Positions 1 through 6,894 of a stretch of 11,055 nt of DNA are shown piece by piece. Numbering within the stretch: the stretch's first letter is position 1; the number at the start of each line of letters is the position of its first letter. This DNA comes from Sulfurimonas sp. (lineage in GTDB: Bacteria; Campylobacterota; Campylobacteria; Campylobacterales; Sulfurimonadaceae): NCBI GenBank assembly GCA_021157485.1, contig JAGGWO010000195.1, positions 1 to 11,055 on the forward strand, written 5' to 3'. Position numbers and translations under genes: made by a program. The notes beneath the pieces are model-generated. The model made no database searches and was not told where the DNA came from. It saw only the letters and a list, made by a program, of their open reading frames with translations.

Positions 1-59
1 ATGGAATAAAAGCTTATGTAGGTGAAATAAAACGCATATATGAAGAAGAAGTTAAATAG
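1..59 (+). CDS. hldD: C-terminal end of an upstream gene, probably hldD (ADP-heptose epimerase), partial
   Basis: An open frame enters from the left edge in frame 3 and ends at TAG (57-59), directly before the hldE ATG with no gap. It gives only 18 residues, GIKAYVGEIKRIYEEEVK. This amphipathic, Glu/Lys-rich helix suits the C-terminus of ADP-L-glycero-D-manno-heptose 6-epimerase, and hldD commonly sits beside hldE in Campylobacterota heptose clusters. The visible residues carry no catalytic motif, so the name rests mainly on gene context. Zero spacing to hldE indicates co-transcription and coupled translation. Confidence 0.45.
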   Translation, partial: GIKAYVGEIKRIYEEEVK

Positions 60-1490
60 ATGAAGGTACTAAAAAATTTTAAACCAAATATTTTAGTTAT
101 TGGTGATTTAATGATCGATCATTATCTTTGGGGTAGTTGTGAGCGTATCTCTCCAGAAGCGCCTGTACAGGTTGTAGATATTTCTAAAGAGACAACAGTT
201 TTGGGTGGTGCTGGAAATGTTGTAAACAATTTAAATGCTCTTGGTGCGACAGTTAGTGTAAGTAGTGTTATTGGTGATGATAGCAATGGTGAAGAACTTG
301 TAAGTATGTTAAAGAGTATTGATGTAGATACAAAAAATATAGTAATTCAAAATGGAAGAAAAACATCTAAAAAAAGTCGTGTAATCGCAGTTTCTCAACA
401 GATACTGAGATATGATAAAGAGAGTAAAAACTCTATAAGTTCTTCATCAGTAGAAAAAATAGTTGACTCTTTATCTGGGAGTATCTCTAAGTATGACATA
501 GTGATTTTATCTGATTATGGAAAAGGTGTTTTAACAGATAAACTATGTCAAAGTATTATAGAATTGGCTAAGAAAGAGAATGTAAAAGTATTAGTAGACC
601 CTAAGGGAAGTGATTTTTCAAAATATAGAGGTGCATATCTTTTAACTCCAAATAAAAAAGAGGCGATATTAGCAACAGGGATTGAAATAAATGATGAAAT
701 TTCTCTTAAATTAGCTCTTTTAAAATTAAAGGAGGAGTGTGATTTAGGACTCTCTTTAATTACACTTTCAGAAGATGGTATTGCAACATATGATAAGGAA
801 GTGGAAGTATTTCCAACTGTTGCAAAAGAGGTTTTTGATGTGACTGGAGCAGGGGATACTGTAATCGCTTCTATTGCCTTTGCTCTTAGCGCTGGTAAAA
901 GTATTCAAGAGACAGCAGCCTTTTCTAATCTTGCAGCAGGTGTAGTTGTTGGTAAAATTGGTTCTGCTACTGTGACTTTAGATGAAATAGAGGAGTATGA
1001 AGCATCTCTGCATAAAAGTACTTCTGATGCGCATATAAAAAGCTTTGGTGATATAGATACTATTGTAACTAGATGTCGAGCTAATGGTAAAAAAGTTGTA
1101 TTTACAAATGGGTGTTTTGATATCTTGCACGTTGGTCACGTTAAATATCTTCAAGTTGCAAAAAGTTTTGGTGATATTTTGATTGTCGGATTGAACTCTG
1201 ATGAGTCAGTATCACGTTTAAAAGGTCCAACTCGTCCTGTAAATATTGCCCAAGACAGAGCCTATCTCTTAGCAGCCCTTGAAGCAGTTGATTTTGTAGT
1301 TCCTTTTAGTGATGATACTCCATATGATTTGATTAAAATGATAGAGCCTGATGTTCTTGTTAAAGGTGGAGATTATGAAGGTAAAGCTGTCATCGGAACA
1401 GAATTTGCTGGTGAGTTGAAACTTGTTGATTTTGTTGATGGTAAAAGTACAACAAAAACAATAGAAAAGATTCAAGGAAAAACATGTTAA
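60..1490 (+). CDS. hldE: Bifunctional D-glycero-beta-D-manno-heptose-7-phosphate kinase / heptose-1-phosphate adenylyltransferase
   Basis: Cytoplasmic enzyme of ADP-heptose synthesis for the LPS inner core. It phosphorylates heptose-7-phosphate at C1 and, after GmhB removes the 7-phosphate, transfers AMP from ATP. Residues 1 to about 315 form a PfkB/ribokinase-type domain, with the GGAGN sugar-binding motif at 49-53 and the signature DVTGAGDT at 260-267, where D266 is the expected catalytic base. Residues about 340-476 form a cytidylyltransferase-like domain with TNGCFDILHVGH; H357 and H360 make the HxGH nucleotide-binding motif, and GKSTT at 461-465 is also typical. The 476-residue length matches the fused enterobacterial form, so neither half is truncated. 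The ATG abuts the stop of the preceding gene, and the last 7 nt overlap the next gene. Recognition is secure. Confidence 0.96.
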   Translation: MKVLKNFKPNILVIGDLMIDHYLWGSCERISPEAPVQVVDISKETTVLGGAGNVVNNLNALGATVSVSSVIGDDSNGEELVSMLKSIDVDTKNIVIQNGRKTSKKSRVIAVSQQILRYDKESKNSISSSSVEKIVDSLSGSISKYDIVILSDYGKGVLTDKLCQSIIELAKKENVKVLVDPKGSDFSKYRGAYLLTPNKKEAILATGIEINDEISLKLALLKLKEECDLGLSLITLSEDGIATYDKEVEVFPTVAKEVFDVTGAGDTVIASIAFALSAGKSIQETAAFSNLAAGVVVGKIGSATVTLDEIEEYEASLHKSTSDAHIKSFGDIDTIVTRCRANGKKVVFTNGCFDILHVGHVKYLQVAKSFGDILIVGLNSDESVSRLKGPTRPVNIAQDRAYLLAALEAVDFVVPFSDDTPYDLIKMIEPDVLVKGGDYEGKAVIGTEFAGELKLVDFVDGKSTTKTIEKIQGKTC

Positions 1491-2074
1491 AAAAATTAAG
1501 TATAATCGCTCTTTTTGCTGCATCTGCGTTTGCAATGCACACTGGAGAGATTAATATAAATGACAAAGATTTAGAAGTAAGTGCTAAGTTTGACTTAGGC
1601 CAGTTTAACGAAGCTGTAGAACCTGATACAATGTTTGTTGGTGGTAAATTTATAAAAGCAGATGAGAAGCATTCATCACCTGAAAAATCAGATCTTGATC
1701 CATATTTTGAAGTTAGTTTTCTAATGATGAGAGAGATTGGGAATCAAGGAATGAGTATTGGTATGGGTGCTAAACTGAATTTTACAGAAGATTATTCATC
1801 ACTTCCTTTAGGCCTTGAATTTGCTTATAAAATTCCAGCGGGGGACTTAATTCCGATGTATTTAAATGGTTCTCTCTATTATGCTCCATCTGTTTTGAGT
1901 TTTGCTGATGCGGATAACTTTTTAGAGTACCGTCTTAGTTATGATATAGAGATTATAGATAATGGTCGTATCACTCTTGGATATAGAAATATAGATACAA
2001 ATTACGATAAGGGCAATGGTGGAGATTTTACTTATAACGAATCGTATTATATTGGATTTAAAATAGGTTTCTAA
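1484..2074 (+). CDS. YfaZ-like outer-membrane beta-barrel protein
   Basis: A 196-residue exported protein. A classic signal peptide (KK, then a hydrophobic stretch) ends at AFA, giving likely cleavage after residue 17 before MHTGE. The mature part alternates polar and hydrophobic residues in short strands rich in Gly, Tyr and Phe, and finishes YYIGFKIGF with a terminal Phe, as in substrates of the BAM machinery. The overall pattern (N-terminal strand, acidic linker, GLEFAYKIP-type strands, closing YIGFKIGF) resembles the YfaZ family, whose function is unknown. The ATG is inside the end of hldE (7-nt overlap), with AAGGA at 1474-1478 placed 5 nt upstream, so it is translated with the heptose gene. 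The stop lies 1 nt from the stop of convergent waaF. Outer-membrane location is well supported; the family name is moderately supported. Confidence 0.75.
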   Translation: MLKKLSIIALFAASAFAMHTGEININDKDLEVSAKFDLGQFNEAVEPDTMFVGGKFIKADEKHSSPEKSDLDPYFEVSFLMMREIGNQGMSIGMGAKLNFTEDYSSLPLGLEFAYKIPAGDLIPMYLNGSLYYAPSVLSFADADNFLEYRLSYDIEIIDNGRITLGYRNIDTNYDKGNGGDFTYNESYYIGFKIGF

Positions 2075-2075
2075 G

Positions 2076-3050
2076 CTATAAATCTAACTCTATTACAGCC
2101 CCAATTACTTCTTGGGCTGTAATAGTTGTCATACATTCGTGATGCTTAAGAGGACACTCTCTCTTCATACAAGGTGAACAATCCATCTCATGTCTTATAA
2201 TTCTACTTTTTTCATTTTTCCACTGTGAAGTCTCTTTATATTTTGTTGGTCCAAAAATAGTAATAGTTGGAACTTGATAAGCAGCTGCAACATGCATAGG
2301 TCCACTGTCATTTGTTATAAACAGAGAACATCCCCCAATAAAAGCGCAGAGTTCTTGAATATTTGTTTTTCCAGCTAAATTTGTGTAGTTAGTTATATTT
2401 GAAGATATTAAACTATCTTCAATATCTTTTGCCATTTCAACTTCATTTGGTCCACCAAAAATTACTATGTCGTATTTATCACTAAACGCAGCTCCGACTT
2501 CTGCAAAACGTTCTGGATACCAGCGTTTTGCACTTCCATAAGTTGCTCCTGCGTTTATGCCAAGTGTTGGTTTGTCATATTGTTTAGCTTGGATATATAA
2601 TTTTAGATTTGGAATCTTATGATTAAAACTATCCACATTAATCATAGCAAGTTCACAGTACTGCTCAACTAAATGTTGAGAAGTTTTAATCTTAGGAGTG
2701 TGTGAAAGTAAAAATTTTGAATGCCATGAAGCTCTTGCAATACAAATCACAGTTGATGTAAAACGCATGAGTAGTGAAGAGTGAAGTTGATTTCTAAAAG
2801 AGAGTGCAAGAGAAAACTCTCCAAGCTCTTTTGCTAGTTTATAAGTTGCTAACAAACGTGAGGGTGCTTTTTTGGTTTCATCAACAATAGCACGCTCGCA
2901 AAGTGGGTGATATTTTAGAGCTTCAATAGTTATATAGCTGCCAACAAAGGTAAACTTAGCACCTGGATGGTATAAAGCTAAAAGTTCTATTGCTGGAGTT
3001 GCCATTATTGCATCTCCTAGCCAGTTGGGCAGTATTATTAAAATTCGCAT
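2076..3050 (-). CDS. waaF: Lipopolysaccharide heptosyltransferase II
   Basis: GT9-family (GT-B fold) enzyme that adds the second heptose to the LPS inner core from ADP-heptose at the cytoplasmic face. From the chosen start it has 324 residues. The N-terminal domain opens MRILIILPNWLGDAIMATPA, with D13 the expected catalytic Asp. The donor-binding half has GSAKRWYPERF (172-182) and TNDSGPMHVAAA (246-257), where D248 and H253 contact ADP-heptose. A Cys cluster near the end, C291, C294, C299 and C306 (CSPCMKRECP then HHEC), is characteristic of WaaF and may bind metal. I chose the ATG at 3050 because it matches the usual WaaF N-terminus and overlaps the upstream TAA by 1 nt (TAATG). An in-frame ATG at 3062 would add MGKI; neither start has a strong Shine-Dalgarno. 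Last gene of the minus-strand operon. Confidence 0.93.
   Translation of the reverse strand: MRILIILPNWLGDAIMATPAIELLALYHPGAKFTFVGSYITIEALKYHPLCERAIVDETKKAPSRLLATYKLAKELGEFSLALSFRNQLHSSLLMRFTSTVICIARASWHSKFLLSHTPKIKTSQHLVEQYCELAMINVDSFNHKIPNLKLYIQAKQYDKPTLGINAGATYGSAKRWYPERFAEVGAAFSDKYDIVIFGGPNEVEMAKDIEDSLISSNITNYTNLAGKTNIQELCAFIGGCSLFITNDSGPMHVAAAYQVPTITIFGPTKYKETSQWKNEKSRIIRHEMDCSPCMKRECPLKHHECMTTITAQEVIGAVIELDL
2090..2125. repeat. Perfect 12-bp inverted repeat at the convergent gene junction, possible transcription terminator
   Basis: Positions 2090-2101 (CTATTACAGCCC) are exactly complementary in reverse to 2114-2125 (GGGCTGTAATAG), with a 12-nt loop. The repeat lies within the last codons of waaF and begins 16 bp past the stop of the YfaZ-like gene. 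As no intergenic space separates the convergent genes, this is the only obvious place for a terminator of either unit. Neither flank has a clean T-run, so a standard intrinsic terminator is not shown; it may be a pause or RNA-protecting hairpin. Confidence 0.55.
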
Positions 3051-4963
3051 TATTTTGCCCATTTATTTTTTTCGAGCAGTTGTGCTTCTGCTGTATCAAT
3101 TGCAAAGAGGAGCTCTTTTAAGTGCTCTTTATACTTTTCATCACCGACATGTTCAACTATATCTTTAAAATTGTATTTAATATATCCATTGTCTGTTATT
3201 AGCCCAATTAGATTACCAGCAAAAAAGTAAACAAAACGTTCGGTAATATTTTCATCAAATAGAGAATTTCCCATAGTACTGATTTTTGCACTCCAACCTA
3301 GCATGTCAACAATTGTTGGAAATATATCGTTATGGCATCCTAAGGTCTTAATCTCAGTAGGTTTAAATATTTTCGGGGCATAAATTATCAATGGAATTCT
3401 AAAGTGCTCAATTGAAGGCAATGGCTTATCATCCGGTCGATATTTTCTTGCAATGGAGTTTAAAGCATTCCCACTTCCATGATCTGAAGTAAAGATGAAA
3501 ATAGTTCTATCAAACCAAGGCTCTTTTTTTGCACTCTCCATAAATCTTTTTATAGAATAATCAGCATAAGAAAGGGCATTTAAGTATCCTTCATAGTTTT
3601 TTAAATCGTGTGGATATTTTTCAAATTTGGCACTTGGTAGATGAAAATCTGAGTGAGTTGAGTCTGTGAATGCAAAACCTAAAAATGGCTCTTTCATGGT
3701 GTTTAATTTATTACGATAAAAATCAAGCATATTGAAGTCATATGTTCCTGTCAGTGGTTCTCTTCCCTCATCAATTGTTTCAACATTTGGCATATCCTGA
3801 GCACCATAATATTCATCAAATCCAGCAAGTGCGCTGACTGCATCCACTCTGTATGAACGTCTATTTGAAGCCTGCATAGAGATAGTCGAGTATCCATTTT
3901 GTTTTGCAACATTCCCTAGATAACTTAGAGTTGATAGCTCCAATCCTTTACCAAGATATTGTGCACCAGCAGGAATAGTTAGACCTGTAAATATTGAAGT
4001 GATTCCAAAGATTGAGCGATATCCATTTGAGTAGAAGTTTGTGAATTTCAGACCTTCTTGGGATAGTTTTTTAAAGTATGGAGTTATGTTTAACTCTTTG
4101 TAGTGTGTAAATCCATCAATATGTTCTGCACCAAAAGATTCGAGAAGTACAATGACAACATTATATTTTGGCTTCTCTTTTTTTGAGTATGTTCTAAGCA
4201 ATGGGTACTCTTGACTAACAAAAGGAGCATTAGGTGTACGCTGCACTTCTTGTGTGATATTGATTGCTTTGTTTAAATCCATAAGATTGTGTTTATGTGA
4301 GCTTTTGGCAGTTCTATATACTGTAAAGAAACCATTGAGAGCAAGATTCCCACTGCTAACTTTGTTTACAGCATAGGCATCGCTACTTCCAAAACTTTTG
4401 CCAGCAAAATTATTTCTAATACCAACAAATAAGATAAGTATACTTATGATAAATACCACTGCTGATTTTTTTCCTGAGATGAAATTCTTTAGCTCTTTAG
4501 AAAAGAACTTATATACTCCATATATAAACGCAGTACTTAGTACAGCTGCTCCTAAAGTGTAGAGAAGCATAGAACCAAATGCCATACCTAGTATAATATC
4601 GAAGTCATCACCTAAGTTAAATATCTCGTTTGAGATATGTCTGTGAATATAATCATAATAAAGAACATCACTGAAACTGATGATGAAAATTATATTTAAT
4701 ATAGCTGCCCAAACAAGAGCAATTAAAGCTCTTTTTTTTGGTGCTTGTATAAAAATAAGGCTAAGAATAAATATAAAAGAAAAAGTAAATATTGTAATCA
4801 TATCAACTCTAAAACCCATCACTAGAGAAGCATAAAATTCACTGTTGGTAAGATTTGAAAAATCATCAGGATAAAAACTGTAGAGAGTTAAACGTATAGC
4901 CATTAAAACAATAAAACTAAATATAACGAGAGTAAGTATTTGTGTAAGTTGATTTTTAAACAC
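3050..4963 (-). CDS. LTA-synthase-family membrane phosphotransferase (sulfatase fold), copy A
   Basis: Inner-membrane enzyme with five N-terminal membrane segments (about residues 8-29, 53-72, 79-98, 122-150, 166-182) and a periplasmic alkaline-phosphatase/sulfatase-fold domain from about 265 to 580. This is the architecture of lipoteichoic acid synthase. Active-site candidates are E275 (LLESFG, metal ligand), S317 (NGYRSIFG, nucleophile position, Ser where LtaS has Thr), H437 (STHSDFH), D494 and H495 (SDHGSG, metal ligands). The family moves phosphoglycerol or similar groups from phospholipids to glycans; in a Gram-negative the likely acceptors are LPS core, lipid A or periplasmic glucans, but sequence does not say which. 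The start is GTG at 4963-4961, overlapping the PAP2 stop by 1 nt (TAGTG), with GAGGA 9 nt upstream. Paralogue of the gene at 6895-8802, sharing the C-terminal tail IDTAxAxLLxxxKWxK. Confidence 0.88.
   Translation of the reverse strand: MFKNQLTQILTLVIFSFIVLMAIRLTLYSFYPDDFSNLTNSEFYASLVMGFRVDMITIFTFSFIFILSLIFIQAPKKRALIALVWAAILNIIFIISFSDVLYYDYIHRHISNEIFNLGDDFDIILGMAFGSMLLYTLGAAVLSTAFIYGVYKFFSKELKNFISGKKSAVVFIISILILFVGIRNNFAGKSFGSSDAYAVNKVSSGNLALNGFFTVYRTAKSSHKHNLMDLNKAINITQEVQRTPNAPFVSQEYPLLRTYSKKEKPKYNVVIVLLESFGAEHIDGFTHYKELNITPYFKKLSQEGLKFTNFYSNGYRSIFGITSIFTGLTIPAGAQYLGKGLELSTLSYLGNVAKQNGYSTISMQASNRRSYRVDAVSALAGFDEYYGAQDMPNVETIDEGREPLTGTYDFNMLDFYRNKLNTMKEPFLGFAFTDSTHSDFHLPSAKFEKYPHDLKNYEGYLNALSYADYSIKRFMESAKKEPWFDRTIFIFTSDHGSGNALNSIARKYRPDDKPLPSIEHFRIPLIIYAPKIFKPTEIKTLGCHNDIFPTIVDMLGWSAKISTMGNSLFDENITERFVYFFAGNLIGLITDNGYIKYNFKDIVEHVGDEKYKEHLKELLFAIDTAEAQLLEKNKWAK
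3495..3529. repeat. Near-identical direct repeat, copy 1 (in phosphotransferase copy A)
   Basis: This 35-nt stretch matches 7325-7359 with a single mismatch (at 3503), including 26 consecutive identical bases at 3504-3529. It encodes part of KEPWFDRTIFIF, just before the metal-binding DH of the sulfatase domain. Much of the rest of the two genes has drifted at the nucleotide level. Confidence 0.8.
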
Positions 4964-5634
4964 TATAGAGAGTCCTCTTTAAAAATTAATTTGTAAAATA
5001 TATGTGTACCTATCCAAACTATAAAAAAAGATGTAATCACATCACTGAAAAAATGTCCACCAGCAGCCATTCTAGCTATACTTACTGCAATACCGTAAGA
5101 TATTGCCAAACTCATCAAAAGAGTACGTCTGCGTTTAGCTAAAAGAGCAAATCCTATGAGTGAGAATGCCGCTGCAGTATGACCAGAACTAAAAGAATAT
5201 CCATCTTGATCGCTCATTATAAAAGCCGGAGTAAACTCTTTTTTGCCACCAAATTCAATAACTTGGGCAGGTCTTGCTCTTCCCCAATTGTCTTTTAGAG
5301 TGGAGTTAACTATAAGTCCCGGAGCGATAGTAAGGACTAAAAGTAGATAAAGCATTACTTTTGAATTGATATTTAAAATATTTTTTTTACTGATTGAGTT
5401 ATAAATATAAATAACTACAGAACTGAACACTAAGAATAGTATAAGAGGTTTTACAGAGTGATATAAGAAGTCTTCAAGTGGCGTTCCGTTTGCCCAAAAT
5501 GATTTTCCATCATAAAAAAGATTTGCTATGAAGAGGTCTATTTCTGGAAATAATATAAAGATTAATGAAAGTGTTAAAAAAGCAAGCCAGATGTATGCTT
5601 TTACATTAAAGTAGTTTTTATTCATAAATGCCAT
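4963..5634 (-). CDS. PAP2-family membrane phosphatase
   Basis: A 223-residue multi-pass protein (about six membrane segments) with a complete PAP2 phosphatase signature: KDNWGRARP (K114, R121, P122), SFSSGH (147-152, catalytic H152) and RMAAGGHFFSD (R188, H194 nucleophile, D198). Family members remove phosphates from lipids at the periplasmic face: phosphatidic acid, phosphatidylglycerol phosphate, undecaprenyl diphosphate, or lipid A (the LpxE/LpxF type). Placement between two LTA-synthase-like genes suggests a lipid linked to those transfer reactions, or dephosphorylation of lipid A to make room for a substituent; this is inference. The ATG at 5634 overlaps the upstream TAA by 1 nt (TAATG). 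Another ATG at codon 4 is possible. Catalytic competence looks intact. Confidence 0.9.
   Translation of the reverse strand: MAFMNKNYFNVKAYIWLAFLTLSLIFILFPEIDLFIANLFYDGKSFWANGTPLEDFLYHSVKPLILFLVFSSVVIYIYNSISKKNILNINSKVMLYLLLVLTIAPGLIVNSTLKDNWGRARPAQVIEFGGKKEFTPAFIMSDQDGYSFSSGHTAAAFSLIGFALLAKRRRTLLMSLAISYGIAVSIARMAAGGHFFSDVITSFFIVWIGTHIFYKLIFKEDSL
4973..4977 (-). promoter_or_regulatory. Ribosome-binding site that supports the GTG start of copy A
   Basis: GAGGA on the minus strand, inside the last codons of the PAP2 gene, sits 9 nt before the GTG at 4963-4961. It supports this start at the TAGTG stop-start overlap. Confidence 0.6.
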
Positions 5635-6893
5635 TATACTGCATCTTTTATATAGATATATAAAGGTGATGCACCAATAGATAAAGTTTTATCTTTTATA
5701 AGTTCACCATCTTTAGAGTAGACGCTAAAAAAGTCTTCATTTTTAAGAGTTGTGGGTTTTAGTGTCCAGTGTATTTGTAAAAGTTTTTTCTCCACTAGGC
5801 ATTGTAAAATATAGTAATCTCTTTTAATATCAAGTCTTAAAAACTGAGCTTCTTTTAAGTTCTTTAGCATGAACTTATAAGTATCAAAAGCATTGCGTTT
5901 CTTAATCCCATCCCTGTTGTCAACTAAACCATATCCCGGTGCGATTAGTTGATGCCATGAAACACTGTCTATCTGTTGAGAAGCAAAAGCTAAAAGATAG
6001 TAACGTAACATATAGTCTGCATATAACTCTTCACTGATACATTCATGCTCACTAGTTGGCGCATATGGGGCAGTCGCTGTTATTGGCCAGTTTGTTTCTG
6101 TAATATGGAGTTCTTGTCCTACTTTTGGACTTAACCAAACCATTGTACTTAGCAGTGCAATTTTATCAGAGAGAGTGAACCCCATCTGCATATTTTCTGG
6201 AGCGCCTCGCCTGTCAACATAGAGCAGTGAAGATATTCCATCATATTTATACTTGAAAAAATTAAAAAGAGTGTGAGCTGTGAAGTGGTACTCGAAGTCG
6301 ATTACTCCACTTCCAATTAGTTTAATATTTGGAAATTCATTAATTTTTAAATCATATGCAACTTGATAAAATTTACTATATTCATTAACTGAAAAAAATC
6401 CCCATTTAGCTCTGTTTATTGTTGAGCCAATCTCAAAAATATCTACAACTTCATTTAATTCTTTAAATATTGTTTGAAGATTCTTTTTTAAAAGGTCTAA
6501 ATCTTCTACATTCTCTCTATCTTGCATAATTTTTAGAGTGATTTTTTTATCTTCAACTGATGAAATAAAACTTTTTAAACTATCTAATCTATCCATTTCC
6601 CAAAGTTTTAAACGCAGTAAAATCCTACTGACCTCTAACTCTTCTATCAATTTTAAAGTCACGTGAGGTTCTCTTTGAAAATCTACTCCCATACAAAAAA
6701 AGTCGTTTGAATTTATCTGCTTTCGTTTTACAAAGGGCATAGCAATAATAGAAAAGGGAAGTATAATTAGAGCTGTTAAAACTGTTTTAACAAGAGATTT
6801 AAACTCACGCTTACGCATCTTTTTTTTATAGTTTTTATCTTTTAACTGATATGGCTGGTCTGAAAAATCATCCCATTTAAAAGGTGCTTTCAA
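5634..6893 (-). CDS. Membrane-anchored glycoside-hydrolase-like protein, substrate unknown
   Basis: A 419-residue protein with a basic cytoplasmic tail (about residues 1-35, including KKKMRKRE), a single membrane segment (about 36-54) and a large periplasmic domain, so a type II signal-anchor layout. The domain resembles clan GH-A TIM barrels: ITETNWP (264-270) looks like the nucleophile strand, with E266, and SWHQL (312-316) like the following aromatic strand. At the acid/base strand, where such enzymes usually read N-E, this protein has FEIGSTINRAKWG (153-165), with S157-T158 instead. E154 lies close by. It may be a carbohydrate-binding pseudo-glycosidase or use another residue. The C-terminal 70 or so residues look like a beta-rich add-on. 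The start is TTG at 6893-6891, one nt after the stop of copy B; the ATG at codon 26 is an alternative. I cannot assign a GH family. Confidence 0.7.
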   Translation of the reverse strand: MKAPFKWDDFSDQPYQLKDKNYKKKMRKREFKSLVKTVLTALIILPFSIIAMPFVKRKQINSNDFFCMGVDFQREPHVTLKLIEELEVSRILLRLKLWEMDRLDSLKSFISSVEDKKITLKIMQDRENVEDLDLLKKNLQTIFKELNEVVDIFEIGSTINRAKWGFFSVNEYSKFYQVAYDLKINEFPNIKLIGSGVIDFEYHFTAHTLFNFFKYKYDGISSLLYVDRRGAPENMQMGFTLSDKIALLSTMVWLSPKVGQELHITETNWPITATAPYAPTSEHECISEELYADYMLRYYLLAFASQQIDSVSWHQLIAPGYGLVDNRDGIKKRNAFDTYKFMLKNLKEAQFLRLDIKRDYYILQCLVEKKLLQIHWTLKPTTLKNEDFFSVYSKDGELIKDKTLSIGASPLYIYIKDAV

Positions 6894-6894
6894 A

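Noticed and set aside
1269..1535. 88-residue minus-strand open frame across the hldE / YfaZ-like junction
   Set aside because: It is antisense to two well-supported genes, is rich in Phe, Cys and Asn as expected of reverse-strand AT-rich code, and has no recognisable domain.
2102..2113. Treating the waaF-end hairpin as a standard intrinsic terminator
   Set aside because: No run of T follows the stem on either strand, so it is listed as an inverted repeat with a possible termination role.
3050..3062. Upstream ATG at 3062 as the waaF start
   Set aside because: It would add MGKI before the conserved MRILIILPNWLGD start and give a 13-nt overlap, while ATG at 3050 forms the TAATG junction seen elsewhere in this operon. 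It remains possible.
3050..4963. Copy A as a true sulfatase or as the EptA/EptC phosphoethanolamine transferase
   Set aside because: It lacks the C-x-P/A-x-R sulfatase motif for formylglycine, and the five-segment membrane plan with NGYRSIFG and the IDTA tail fits the LTA-synthase family better than EptA. A phosphoethanolamine donor still cannot be excluded.
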